DNA of 64,000 nt from Alsobacter soli (GTDB taxonomy: Bacteria; Pseudomonadota; Alphaproteobacteria; Rhizobiales; Beijerinckiaceae): NCBI RefSeq assembly GCF_003004785.1, contig NZ_PVZS01000001.1, forward strand, positions 124,001 to 188,000, written 5' to 3'. Within the stretch, counting starts at the first letter, position 1. Each line of letters opens with the position of its first letter. Shown piece by piece: positions 44,247 through 50,932 of this stretch. The notes beneath the pieces were generated by a model, which was given only the letters and a program-made list of their open reading frames with translations, ran no database searches and had not been told where the DNA came from. A program made the position numbers and the translations under genes.

Positions 44247-45275
44247 CTATGCTTGACGAAATGAGCCACGTCGCCTGGCCCCCTCCCGCGTCACCGCGAC
44301 ATGTCCGGCGCTGTCCAGGAACACGAGGCAGCCCCCGAGGGTTGCACGCACAGGCTCTCCCCGGAGAAAGGCTCCTTCAAGGCGCCGGCAGGCTTGTTCA
44401 GCGCGTTCCAGCCGCACGGACTTCTCGCCCCCGCTCACCGACTGTATGGTGGCCACCAGCACCCGCAGCCGAATTTCCGACGGTTGGTCCCAAAGCGCTG
44501 GCTGAATGGTGGAGCCCTCGCCGCTCGTTGCAACCAACGCCCGGAAGGCTTCGCTCGCGGCGGCCGACAGGGCCTCCTCGGCCCTCGCCATGCGGCTCGC
44601 CATCATTGTCAGCCGCGCTCGGCTCAGCCCCTCGGGCTCGAGCGCCTGCATGATCCGGCGAAGGCGGTTCCGGCCATAGGCTTCGGATCGGTTGGAGGGA
44701 TCCTCGATCCAGGGATGCCCGGCCGCGGACAATGTGGCGACCAGCCGCGTCTTCTCCACCGCCAGCAGGGGCCTCACGTGGACGATCGAGCCCTTCATGG
44801 AGATGGGCGCCATGCCGGCCAGCCCAGCGGGGCCGCTTCCCCGAATGAGCCGCATCAGAACCGTTTCGGCCTGGTCGTCGGCATGGTGGCCGGTCGCGAG
44901 CGCCTCGGCCCCAATCTGCTCGGCGTGTTCGACCAGCAAGCGGTAGCGAGCCCCCCTGGCGGTCTCCTGGATCCGCGTTCGCGGCTTCACGCCCACCCAC
45001 GGAAGCGTGACATGCGGAAGGCCGAGGCTTCGGGCCCAATCCGCGACCCGGATGGCTTCTTCGGCGGAGCCCGGGCGCAGGCCGTGATCCACTGTCGCCA
45101 CGGAAAGTCGCGGCCCCTCGGCCCTGGATGAGCGCCATTGGGCAGCGAGCAGCATCAACGCCGTGGAGTCGGCGCCGCCTGAAACGGCGAGAAGCACATG
45201 GCGAAAGGCGAGAGGAGAGGCGAAAAGGCCCTCGATCTCCTCGGGCGTGATCGGCTGGCCGACGTCGTGGCTCAA
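44247..45275 (-). CDS. tilS: tRNA(Ile)-lysidine synthase
   Basis: A 342-residue N-type ATP pyrophosphatase that adds lysine to C34 of tRNA-Ile(CAU). The PP-loop is LLAVSGGADSTALML near residue 29, and TGHHADDQAETVLMRLIRGSGPAGLAGM follows, both diagnostic. No ATG lies near the domain start. A TTG at 45275 overlaps the cpoB stop codon as TTGA, mirroring the common ATGA coupling, and I use it; starts further upstream inside cpoB are possible. The protein is on the short side and lacks a well-developed C-terminal domain. It lies in the pal-cpoB-tilS-ftsH unit. Confidence 0.85.
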   Translation of the reverse strand: MSHDVGQPITPEEIEGLFASPLAFRHVLLAVSGGADSTALMLLAAQWRSSRAEGPRLSVATVDHGLRPGSAEEAIRVADWARSLGLPHVTLPWVGVKPRTRIQETARGARYRLLVEHAEQIGAEALATGHHADDQAETVLMRLIRGSGPAGLAGMAPISMKGSIVHVRPLLAVEKTRLVATLSAAGHPWIEDPSNRSEAYGRNRLRRIMQALEPEGLSRARLTMMASRMARAEEALSAAASEAFRALVATSGEGSTIQPALWDQPSEIRLRVLVATIQSVSGGEKSVRLERAEQACRRLEGAFLRGEPVRATLGGCLVFLDSAGHVAVTREGARRRGSFRQA

Positions 45276-46342
45276 TTCGTGCAGTTGCCGCGCTTCAACT
45301 CGCGGTCGGCGTTGGCCCGGACGTCCCCGGAGGCGTTCGGATAACGCCGCGCCACCTCGGCGAGGGTCGCGCAAGCCTGGTCGGGCTGGCCCATGCCGCG
45401 CAGGGCGAGGCCGAGCTTCAGCATGCTCTCCGGCGCCACACCCGAACTGTTATAGTGCTTGTAGACCTTCAGGTACTGCTCGACCGCGTCGGGGTACTGG
45501 CCCCGGCGGTAGTAGGTCTCGCCCAGCCAGTAGGTCGCGTTGGCGGCCAGCTTGTCGCGCGGATGGGTCTGGAGGAACTGCTTGAAAGCCTGTTCGGCTT
45601 GCTCGTATTGCCGCTGCAGGACGAGCCCATAGGCGAGGTCATACTCGTCCTTGGGCAATCCGGTGCCGGCCGTCGCGACCGTCGTGCCGGTCTGGCTGGG
45701 ATAAGCTCCGCGCGGCATGCCGGGCGCCGCCTGCTGTTGCGGGTACCCGGCCTGCGGGTAGCCGCCCTGCGGATAGGCCTGCTGCTGGGCTGGATAGGCC
45801 TGCGTCCCGCCAGGCGGCAGCGCCCCCTGGGGCAGCCCGGCCACGTTGCGGTTCATGCTGTTGAGGTCCATCGGAGCGCTGGGATCATCCTCGATAAGGT
45901 CGGCGATCCCACGCTGATGCCCGCTCCCCTGGGGCGCGCGCGGCTGCGCCGCCGCTGAACCGTCATTCTCCAGCGAGCCGAGCGTGCGTGGCGCGCCGGG
46001 CGCCCCCGGCTGCGCTGCGGGATCGAAGGCGTCGCCGCGCTTCTGTCCCCTGGGAGGCGCCGCCTGGGGCGTTACGCCGGTCGCCGCCGGGCGCCCGCCG
46101 CCCGCGCCGCCCTTCATCTCACCAAACCGGAATTCCACGTCTTCCTGGAATTTCTTGAGCTGGTCCTGAAGGCGTCTGTTCTCGAACTGGAGTTGTTCGA
46201 TCTGCCCCGACAGCTGGCGCACTTGGCCTTCGAGCCGGTTGGTGCGCACGACCAGGTCCGACACTTCCTGGGCCTGCGCGGCGGGAGCGAGGGCGCCGAG
46301 CAGGGCGATGGCCGCAAGGGCCCATGCGAAACGACGAATCAT
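45272..46342 (-). CDS. cpoB: Cell-division coordinator CpoB / YbgF
   Basis: A 356-residue periplasmic protein. Signal peptide at 1-25 (ending AAQA), then a coiled coil (about 30-75, VVRTNRLEGQVRQLSGQIEQLQFENRRLQDQL) that trimerises in E. coli. A long Gln/Pro/Gly/Tyr-rich linker follows (about 80-225), then a C-terminal TPR domain (DEYDLAYGLVLQRQYEQAEQAFKQFL, two to three repeats). CpoB links outer-membrane constriction by Tol-Pal to peptidoglycan synthesis. I chose the start at MIRRFAWAL (46342), which gives a proper signal peptide; an in-frame ATG at 46369 adds nine residues. It is downstream of pal. Confidence 0.92.
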   Translation of the reverse strand: MIRRFAWALAAIALLGALAPAAQAQEVSDLVVRTNRLEGQVRQLSGQIEQLQFENRRLQDQLKKFQEDVEFRFGEMKGGAGGGRPAATGVTPQAAPPRGQKRGDAFDPAAQPGAPGAPRTLGSLENDGSAAAQPRAPQGSGHQRGIADLIEDDPSAPMDLNSMNRNVAGLPQGALPPGGTQAYPAQQQAYPQGGYPQAGYPQQQAAPGMPRGAYPSQTGTTVATAGTGLPKDEYDLAYGLVLQRQYEQAEQAFKQFLQTHPRDKLAANATYWLGETYYRRGQYPDAVEQYLKVYKHYNSSGVAPESMLKLGLALRGMGQPDQACATLAEVARRYPNASGDVRANADRELKRGNCTN

Positions 46343-46448
46343 GGCGAATGGATTTCCGGGGATCGTCATGGCGAGGCCCGTCTACCATGGGAACGCCCAC
46401 GGGCCAAAATATGTCGGCCGCGAGGCTTGAGCGTGACAATAAGGCCTC

Positions 46449-46479
46449 AAAACGAAACCGGCGCCCATTGGGCGCCGGC
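46449..46479 (-). terminator. Rho-independent terminator after pal
   Basis: Minus-strand stem CCGGCGCCC-aat-GGGCGCCGG followed by TTTCGTTTTG. It lies 25 bases after the pal stop codon and before cpoB, so pal and cpoB may be only partly co-transcribed. Confidence 0.75.
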
Positions 46480-46503
46480 GTCATGCTTCTGGAAGCGCTG
46501 GGA

Positions 46504-47034
46504 TCACATCCCTGCGCCGCCGCCCAGCACCGTCACGGCCCGGCGGTTTTGGGACCAGCAGGAGATGTCGTCGCAAACCGCGACCGGCCGTTCCTTGCCG
46601 TAGGAGATCGTCTTGAGCCGCGAGGCGTTCACGCCCCGGGACACGAGGTAGTCGCGGGCGGCCTGGGCGCGACGGGCGCCGAGAGCGAAGTTGTACTCGC
46701 GCGTGCCACGCTCGTCCGCATGGCCCTCAATGGTGATCGCATAGCGCGGGTACTGGCCCAGCCACTGCGCCTGCTTGTCGAGCGTGGCTGTGGCCGTCGG
46801 GGTCAGGTCGGTCGAGTCCGTCTCGAAGAAGACCCGATCGCCGACATTGACGATGAAGTCCTGCGCAGAGCCAGGCGTCGCCGCCCCGCCCGCGCCGAAG
46901 CGCCCAGCGCCTGCGCCGCCCATGCCGCCGGCGCCGTCCGCGGCCTTGTTGGACGAACAGGCCGCCAGGGTCAGCGCCGCCGCGAGCACGATTCCGAGCT
47001 TCGCCGCCTTCGCGACCGCGATGGTACCCGTCAT
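46504..47034 (-). CDS. pal: Peptidoglycan-associated lipoprotein Pal
   Basis: A 176-residue outer-membrane lipoprotein. The lipobox is LAAC with lipidated Cys26. A Gly/Ala-rich linker (residues 27-55) leads to the OmpA-like peptidoglycan-binding domain (60-172) with FETDSTDLTPTATATLDKQAQWL and the binding motif IEGHADERGTREYNFALGARRAQAARDYL. A cysteine pair near the end (VCDDISCW) is typical of Pal in this group. tolB, normally just upstream, is not here; the next gene upstream is trcR, after a gap of 288 bases. Confidence 0.95.
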   Translation of the reverse strand: MTGTIAVAKAAKLGIVLAAALTLAACSSNKAADGAGGMGGAGAGRFGAGGAATPGSAQDFIVNVGDRVFFETDSTDLTPTATATLDKQAQWLGQYPRYAITIEGHADERGTREYNFALGARRAQAARDYLVSRGVNASRLKTISYGKERPVAVCDDISCWSQNRRAVTVLGGGAGM

Positions 47035-47252
47035 GGTATTGCTCCTTGTGAAGTCCGGTTGTGTCCGACGCTTACGCCCGGGTGGTTAAGCGAAGGTTCC
47101 GTCAACCTTTCCGAATGCTTTGCGGGATGTGTTGCATTCGAGCGATTGGCAGGATGGTTAACGAGGCGTGAAGCGGCCGAGCTCGGGCTCAGCGGTGCGC
47201 CGCACGGGTGAGACGGAGCCTGTCTCAAAGCTGATTTGCGGCGAAAGAGCGC

Positions 47253-47286
47253 CAAAAAAGCGAATGGCCGGGACGAACCCGGCCAT
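47253..47286 (-). terminator. Rho-independent terminator of trcR
   Basis: Minus-strand perfect stem ATGGCCGGG-ttcgt-CCCGGCCAT followed by TCGCTTTTTT, 37 bases after the trcR stop codon. Confidence 0.85.
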
Positions 47287-47322
47287 CGTGAAAGTCTGTG
47301 ACTCGCAGGCAACAGCCTGGGA

Positions 47323-48039
47323 TCACTCCTCGTCGTCTTCGTAGTCGCGACGCTTCACGGTCTTGAGCTTGGCGAAGACGGACTCGGCGTCGATCTTCTC
47401 CTCCTCCTCGCGCGGCGCGTTGAGAGAAGCGAAGGGGGCAGCCACGGGCTCCTTGGCGGTGGTGACCTCGGCGGGCAGCAGCGTCTGGCCGCTCTCCTCC
47501 ACGGCCGCAGGCCGGTCCTTGGCGGCCTTGGCGACCTCGAAGTCGAGGTCGATCTGCGAGCACAGGCCCAGCGTCACCGGGTCCATCGGCGCCAAGGACG
47601 CCGCGTTCCAGTGGGTCCGCTCGCGAATCTGCTGGATCGTCGTCTTGGTGGTGCCGACCAGACGCATGATCTGCGCGTCCTTCAGCTCCGGGTGATTGCG
47701 CAGCAGCCACAGGATGGCGTTCGGCCGATCCTGGCGACGCGACAGCGGGGTGTAGCGCGGCCCCTTCTTGCGCTTCTGCTCCGGAATCCGGACGCTGGAG
47801 ACCGCGAGCTTCAGGCGGTAGTCGCGGTCGCGCTCCGCCTTCTCGATCTCGGCGCGGGTGAGCTGGCCCGCCACGATCGGGTCAAGGCCCTTGATGCCGG
47901 CTGCGACCTCGCCGTCGGCGATGCCCTTCACCTCGAGCGGATGCAGCTTGCAGAAATCGGCGATCTGCTCGAACGACAGCGACGTGTTGTCGACAAGCCA
48001 GACGGCCGTCGCCTTCGGCATCAGCGGTCCATTGCTCAT
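47323..48039 (-). CDS. trcR: DUF1013 protein, TrcR-type cell-cycle transcriptional regulator
   Basis: A 238-residue protein of the alphaproteobacteria-specific DUF1013 family, named TrcR in Caulobacter. The N-terminus (MPKATAVWLVDNTSLSFEQIADFCKLHPLEVKGIADGE) looks like a helix-turn-helix with residues 15-45. A second helical unit (NAILWLLRNHPELKDAQIMRLVGTTKTTIQQIRE) also resembles a DNA-binding fold. The C-terminal 60 residues are acidic (ending RRDYEDDEE). It probably acts with the polymerase at cell-cycle promoters. The start at 48039 has GGAGCGCGATC upstream. Confidence 0.88.
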   Translation of the reverse strand: MSNGPLMPKATAVWLVDNTSLSFEQIADFCKLHPLEVKGIADGEVAAGIKGLDPIVAGQLTRAEIEKAERDRDYRLKLAVSSVRIPEQKRKKGPRYTPLSRRQDRPNAILWLLRNHPELKDAQIMRLVGTTKTTIQQIRERTHWNAASLAPMDPVTLGLCSQIDLDFEVAKAAKDRPAAVEESGQTLLPAEVTTAKEPVAAPFASLNAPREEEEKIDAESVFAKLKTVKRRDYEDDEE

Positions 48040-48196
48040 GATCGCGCTCCTCTGCATGCGGCGCTGAATCGGGGCCCGGCTCGCGACACAAGCCCCTCGC
48101 GCTCCGGCCGGACCTTTCGGTCGGAGCCCCTGGGCAGCCATCACTGATCGGGGATGCGCGCTATATAATGCGCTGTCGTCCCGGACGCAATCGCGC

Positions 48197-49198
48197 TCAC
48201 CTCACCGTCAGCACGATCTTGCCGATATGCTGGCTGGATTCCATCAGCGCGTGCGCCTTTGCGGCTTCGGCCAACGGAAAGGTGGAGTGGATCACCGGCT
48301 TGACCTTCCCCGCCTCCAGCAGTGGCCAAACCTTGGCCACGAGCTGGTCGGCGATGGCCGCCTTCTCGGCCGCGGAGCGGCTGCGCAGGGTCGAACCCGT
48401 GTGCGTGAGCCGCTTGAGCATCAGGCGCATGAAATCGACCTGCGCCTTGGACGAGGCCTGGAACGCGATCTGCACGATGCGGCCCTCCACCGCCGCCGCC
48501 TCGTAGTTCTTGGCGATGTAGTCGCCTCCGACCATGTCGAGGATGACGTCCACGCCCTTCTTGTTGGTGGCGGCCTTGGCTTCAGCGACGAAGTCCTGCG
48601 TCTTGTAGTTGATCGCGACATCCGCGCCGAGCTTGCGGCAGGCTTCGCACTTCTCGTCGGAGCCGGCCGTCGCCAGCACGGTTGAGCCGAACGCCTTCGC
48701 CAGCATGATGGCGGTGGTGCCGATCCCGGACGTGCCGCCGTGCACCATGAAGCTTTCGCCCGGCTTCAGCCGGCCACGTTCGAAGACGTTCGTCCAGACG
48801 GTGAAGAACGTCTCGGGAATGGCCGCGGCCTCGGCCATGGAGATCCCGGCTGGGATGGGGAGCGCGTTGCTCTCGTGAACGGGACAGTACTCCGCGTAGC
48901 CGCCGCCCGCCACCAGCGCGCAGATCCGGTCACCGACCTTGTAGCGTGACGCGCCTGCGCCGACTGCGACGACTTCCCCCGCGATCTCGAGGCCGGGAAT
49001 GTCCGACGCGCCGGGCGGCGGCGGATATAGCCCCTTGCGCTGCATCACGTCGGGCCGGTTCACGCCAGCCGCCGCCACCTTCACCAACACCTCTCCCGGG
49101 CCAGGCTGCGGGATGGGGCGCGTCTCCGGCGCGAGGACGTCGGGACCACCGGGCTCCTTCATGCCGATAGCGGTCATGGTCTGGGGCAGCGCGCTCAT
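48197..49198 (-). CDS. NAD(P)H-quinone oxidoreductase, PIG3 (zeta-crystallin) family
   Basis: A 333-residue zinc-free MDR enzyme. The GroES-like N-terminal domain includes VAAAGVNRPDVMQRKGLYPPPPGASDIPGLEIAGEV. The NADP-binding domain has VHGGTSGIGTTAIMLAKAFG, then ATAGSDEKCEACRKLGADVAINY. PIG3-type enzymes reduce quinones with NADPH. The start at 49198 has GGAGAGGAGACC before it. It is divergent from the DUF1192 gene with 88 bases between starts, an arrangement common in alphaproteobacteria. Confidence 0.92.
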   Translation of the reverse strand: MSALPQTMTAIGMKEPGGPDVLAPETRPIPQPGPGEVLVKVAAAGVNRPDVMQRKGLYPPPPGASDIPGLEIAGEVVAVGAGASRYKVGDRICALVAGGGYAEYCPVHESNALPIPAGISMAEAAAIPETFFTVWTNVFERGRLKPGESFMVHGGTSGIGTTAIMLAKAFGSTVLATAGSDEKCEACRKLGADVAINYKTQDFVAEAKAATNKKGVDVILDMVGGDYIAKNYEAAAVEGRIVQIAFQASSKAQVDFMRLMLKRLTHTGSTLRSRSAAEKAAIADQLVAKVWPLLEAGKVKPVIHSTFPLAEAAKAHALMESSQHIGKIVLTVR

Positions 49199-49286
49199 TC
49201 CGGTCTCCTCTCCTGGCCGCCCCGGCGTTGCGCCGTCGCCGGCCTTGTTTATCCTGCGCGGCCCCGACCTGAGATGGAGGCGCGCC

Positions 49287-49484
49287 ATGCCAGATCCCTT
49301 CGCAGACGACCTGCCCCAGCGCAAGCCGGCGCAGCATGTCCTCGGGCAGGACCTCTCCGCCATGTCCGTGGACGAACTGGACGAGCGGGTGGAGCAACTC
49401 CAGGCGGAGATCGCGCGCCTGCAGGAGGCGCGTCGCGCCAAGATGGCTTCGCGCGACGCCGCCGCGGCGTTCTTCAAGAGCTGA
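49287..49484 (+). CDS. DUF1192 small protein
   Basis: A 65-residue protein, MPDPFADDLPQRKPAQHVLGQDLSAMSVDELDERVEQLQAEIARLQEARR onward. It has a short disordered N-terminus and one long amphipathic helix likely to form a coiled coil, which is the DUF1192 pattern. Function unknown. The start has GGAGG seven bases upstream. It shares a divergent promoter region with the PIG3-type gene. Confidence 0.85.
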   Translation: MPDPFADDLPQRKPAQHVLGQDLSAMSVDELDERVEQLQAEIARLQEARRAKMASRDAAAAFFKS

Positions 49485-49563
49485 GGCGGGTGTGGCGTTC
49501 CGGGACGGCGCCGGCCGGAGCGGCGCCCTCTTTCGAAACAACTCCGTCAAGTTCAAGCTTGCT

Positions 49564-49578
49564 TTAACCGGTCATTAA
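49564..49578. promoter_or_regulatory. CtrA-type box before a small RNA candidate
   Basis: TTAA-CCGGTCA-TTAA, that is TTAACC-N5-TTAAG, one base from the full CtrA consensus TTAACC-N5-TTAAC. It lies about 20 bases before the first hairpin of the RNA candidate and 80 bases past the DUF1192 stop codon. Confidence 0.5.
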
Positions 49579-49584
49579 GCTTTC

Positions 49585-49699
49585 GGGAGTATGAATCCGA
49601 CATCCAGATTCCTTCTGGATGTCGAGTGGCTCCTGTCCACTCTGTTTGACGCCTCCCTGTTTACCCACTTCGAAAGCCGCCTGCGGGCGGCTTTTTTTT
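49585..49699 (+). ncRNA. Candidate trans-acting small RNA with CCU-rich loops
   Basis: About 115 bases with three elements. A perfect hairpin CGACATCCAG / CTGGATGTCG (49598-49624) has loop ATTCCTT. A hairpin AGTGG / CCACT (49625-49641) has loop CTCCTGT. A single-stranded GCCTCCCTG (49651-49659) precedes a strong terminator AAGCCGCC-tgc-GGGCGGCTT with eight Ts (49674-49699). The loops resemble anti-Shine-Dalgarno sequences, as in alphaproteobacterial riboregulators. No coding frame with a good start spans it. The 5' end is estimated. Confidence 0.55.
49674..49699 (+). terminator. Strong Rho-independent terminator
   Basis: Stem AAGCCGCC / GGGCGGCTT with a three-base loop and TTTTTTTT. It is 190 bases past the DUF1192 stop codon, so it more likely ends the small RNA than the DUF1192 mRNA. 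Confidence 0.85.
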
Positions 49700-49778
49700 G
49701 TTGCTTTCACGCCCATGGGCTCGAGGGAACCCTCCCCTGCCCCGCCCCGTTGCCAGCCGGTTCTCCACAGCGTTAGGG

Positions 49779-49793
49779 TTAACAAAGTCTTAA
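49779..49793. promoter_or_regulatory. CtrA-type box before the DUF1465 gene
   Basis: TTAA-CAAAGTC-TTAA, within GGTTAACAAAGTCTTAAG. It lies 130-144 bases upstream of the DUF1465 start codon, in the AT-rich end of the gap. Confidence 0.5.
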
Positions 49794-49922
49794 GTTGGAT
49801 TTGGCCGCACCCGTGGCGCTATGTTTGCTCCGTGCCGCCACGAAGGCAGCCGGATCCCGAACCGGGATGATCCTGGAACGAAAGACGGTCCGGCGCCGTG
49901 TCCGTAGCGGGAGAGTAGCGTG

Positions 49923-50444
49923 ATGAGCGAGATGCAGCACAAGGTGGCCGTTCCGAAGCCCGTGTCCTTCGCGCAGAGCTTCGTGTCCTCGGATGCGTTC
50001 CGCACCCTGTTCCGGGAGGGCATGTCGCTCGTGGAGGCGACCGCCGCCTACCTGGACGGCGAGGGCCGCGACGAGTCCAAGAATCTGCCCCGCATGGCTG
50101 CTCTCACCTACGCCAGCGAGAGCATGCGCCTCACCACGCGCCTGATGCAGCTCGCCTCCTGGCTCCTGCTGCAGCGCGCCGTGGCCGAGGGCGAACTGAC
50201 GGCCGACGACGCCAAGCGCCAGAAGGACAAGGTTCGCCTGTCGAGCCAGAACGGCTCCAGCAGCCCTGAGGCGATTGAGGCTCTTCCCGAGCAGCTGCGC
50301 ATGCTGATCGGCGCCTCCCTGCGCCTGCAGGGCCGCATCCTGCATCTGGACCGCCTCATGGAAGGCAAGTTCGACGACGCCCCGACCATCCCGAACCCGG
50401 TCGCCATGCAGCAGCGCCTGCTCCAGTCGGCCTTCCAGGCCTGA
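49923..50444 (+). CDS. DUF1465 family protein
   Basis: A 173-residue, mostly helical soluble protein of the DUF1465 family, found in alphaproteobacteria; function unknown. Seen here: SFAQSFVSSDAFRTLFREGMSLVEATAAYLDG at the N-terminus, the central AALTYASESMRLTTRLMQLASWLLLQRAVAEGELT, and a C-terminal LRLQGRILHLDRLM. The start at 49923 follows GTG (itself a possible start at 49920) and has GGGAGAG about 12 bases upstream. A CtrA-type box in its leader fits a cell-cycle or envelope role. A bidirectional terminator separates it from rpmE. Confidence 0.88.
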   Translation: MSEMQHKVAVPKPVSFAQSFVSSDAFRTLFREGMSLVEATAAYLDGEGRDESKNLPRMAALTYASESMRLTTRLMQLASWLLLQRAVAEGELTADDAKRQKDKVRLSSQNGSSSPEAIEALPEQLRMLIGASLRLQGRILHLDRLMEGKFDDAPTIPNPVAMQQRLLQSAFQA

Positions 50445-50487
50445 GCGCCGGAGCCCCGGCCCTCCAGGCAAGCGTCACGCGACCAAC

Positions 50488-50516
50488 AAAAAACCCCGGC
50501 CAGGCCGGGGTTTTTT
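50488..50516. terminator. Bidirectional terminator between DUF1465 gene and rpmE
   Basis: AAAAAACCCCGGC-cag-GCCGGGGTTTTTT is nearly symmetric, with T tracts on both strands, and lies between two convergent genes. Confidence 0.92.
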
Positions 50517-50569
50517 GCATTCAGCTCCGAAGCGCCCGGGGGCAGGCCCCGCGGCGCCGCGCGAAGAAC

Positions 50570-50800
50570 TTACTTCTTGCCGAGGCCGAAGCCGCCGAAC
50601 TTCGAGTTGAAGCGCGACAGGCGACCGCCGCGGTCCATCAGCTGCTGCTGACCGCCCGTCCAGGCCGGGTGCGACTTGGAATCGATGTCGAGCTGCATGA
50701 CATCGCCTTCCTTGCCCCAGGTGGAGCGGGTGAAGAATTCCGTGCCATCGGTCATCACGACCTTGATGGTGTGATAGTCGGGGTGAATCTCTGCCTTCAT
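50570..50800 (-). CDS. rpmE: 50S ribosomal protein L31
   Basis: A 76-residue L31 of the rhizobial type: [32 protein letters not shown], with [28 protein letters not shown] near the end. The zinc-binding cysteines of the E. coli protein are absent, so this is the non-zinc (C-minus) form, not regulated by zinc-dependent exchange in the same way. It is divergent from the ABC exporter gene, 132 bases away. Confidence 0.96.
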   Translation of the reverse strand: MKAEIHPDYHTIKVVMTDGTEFFTRSTWGKEGDVMQLDIDSKSHPAWTGGQQQLMDRGGRLSRFNSKFGGFGLGKK

Positions 50801-50932
50801 GCGTAGTCCTCGCAGGGTCGCCGTAGCGCCCCATTATCGTCTATAGGAGCCTTGAATGATTGGTGCGCCCCTATAGCGCAGGCCGGTTCTCGGCACAAGC
50901 GCGAGGCGGCGCCTGACGGAAACGAGACCCTG

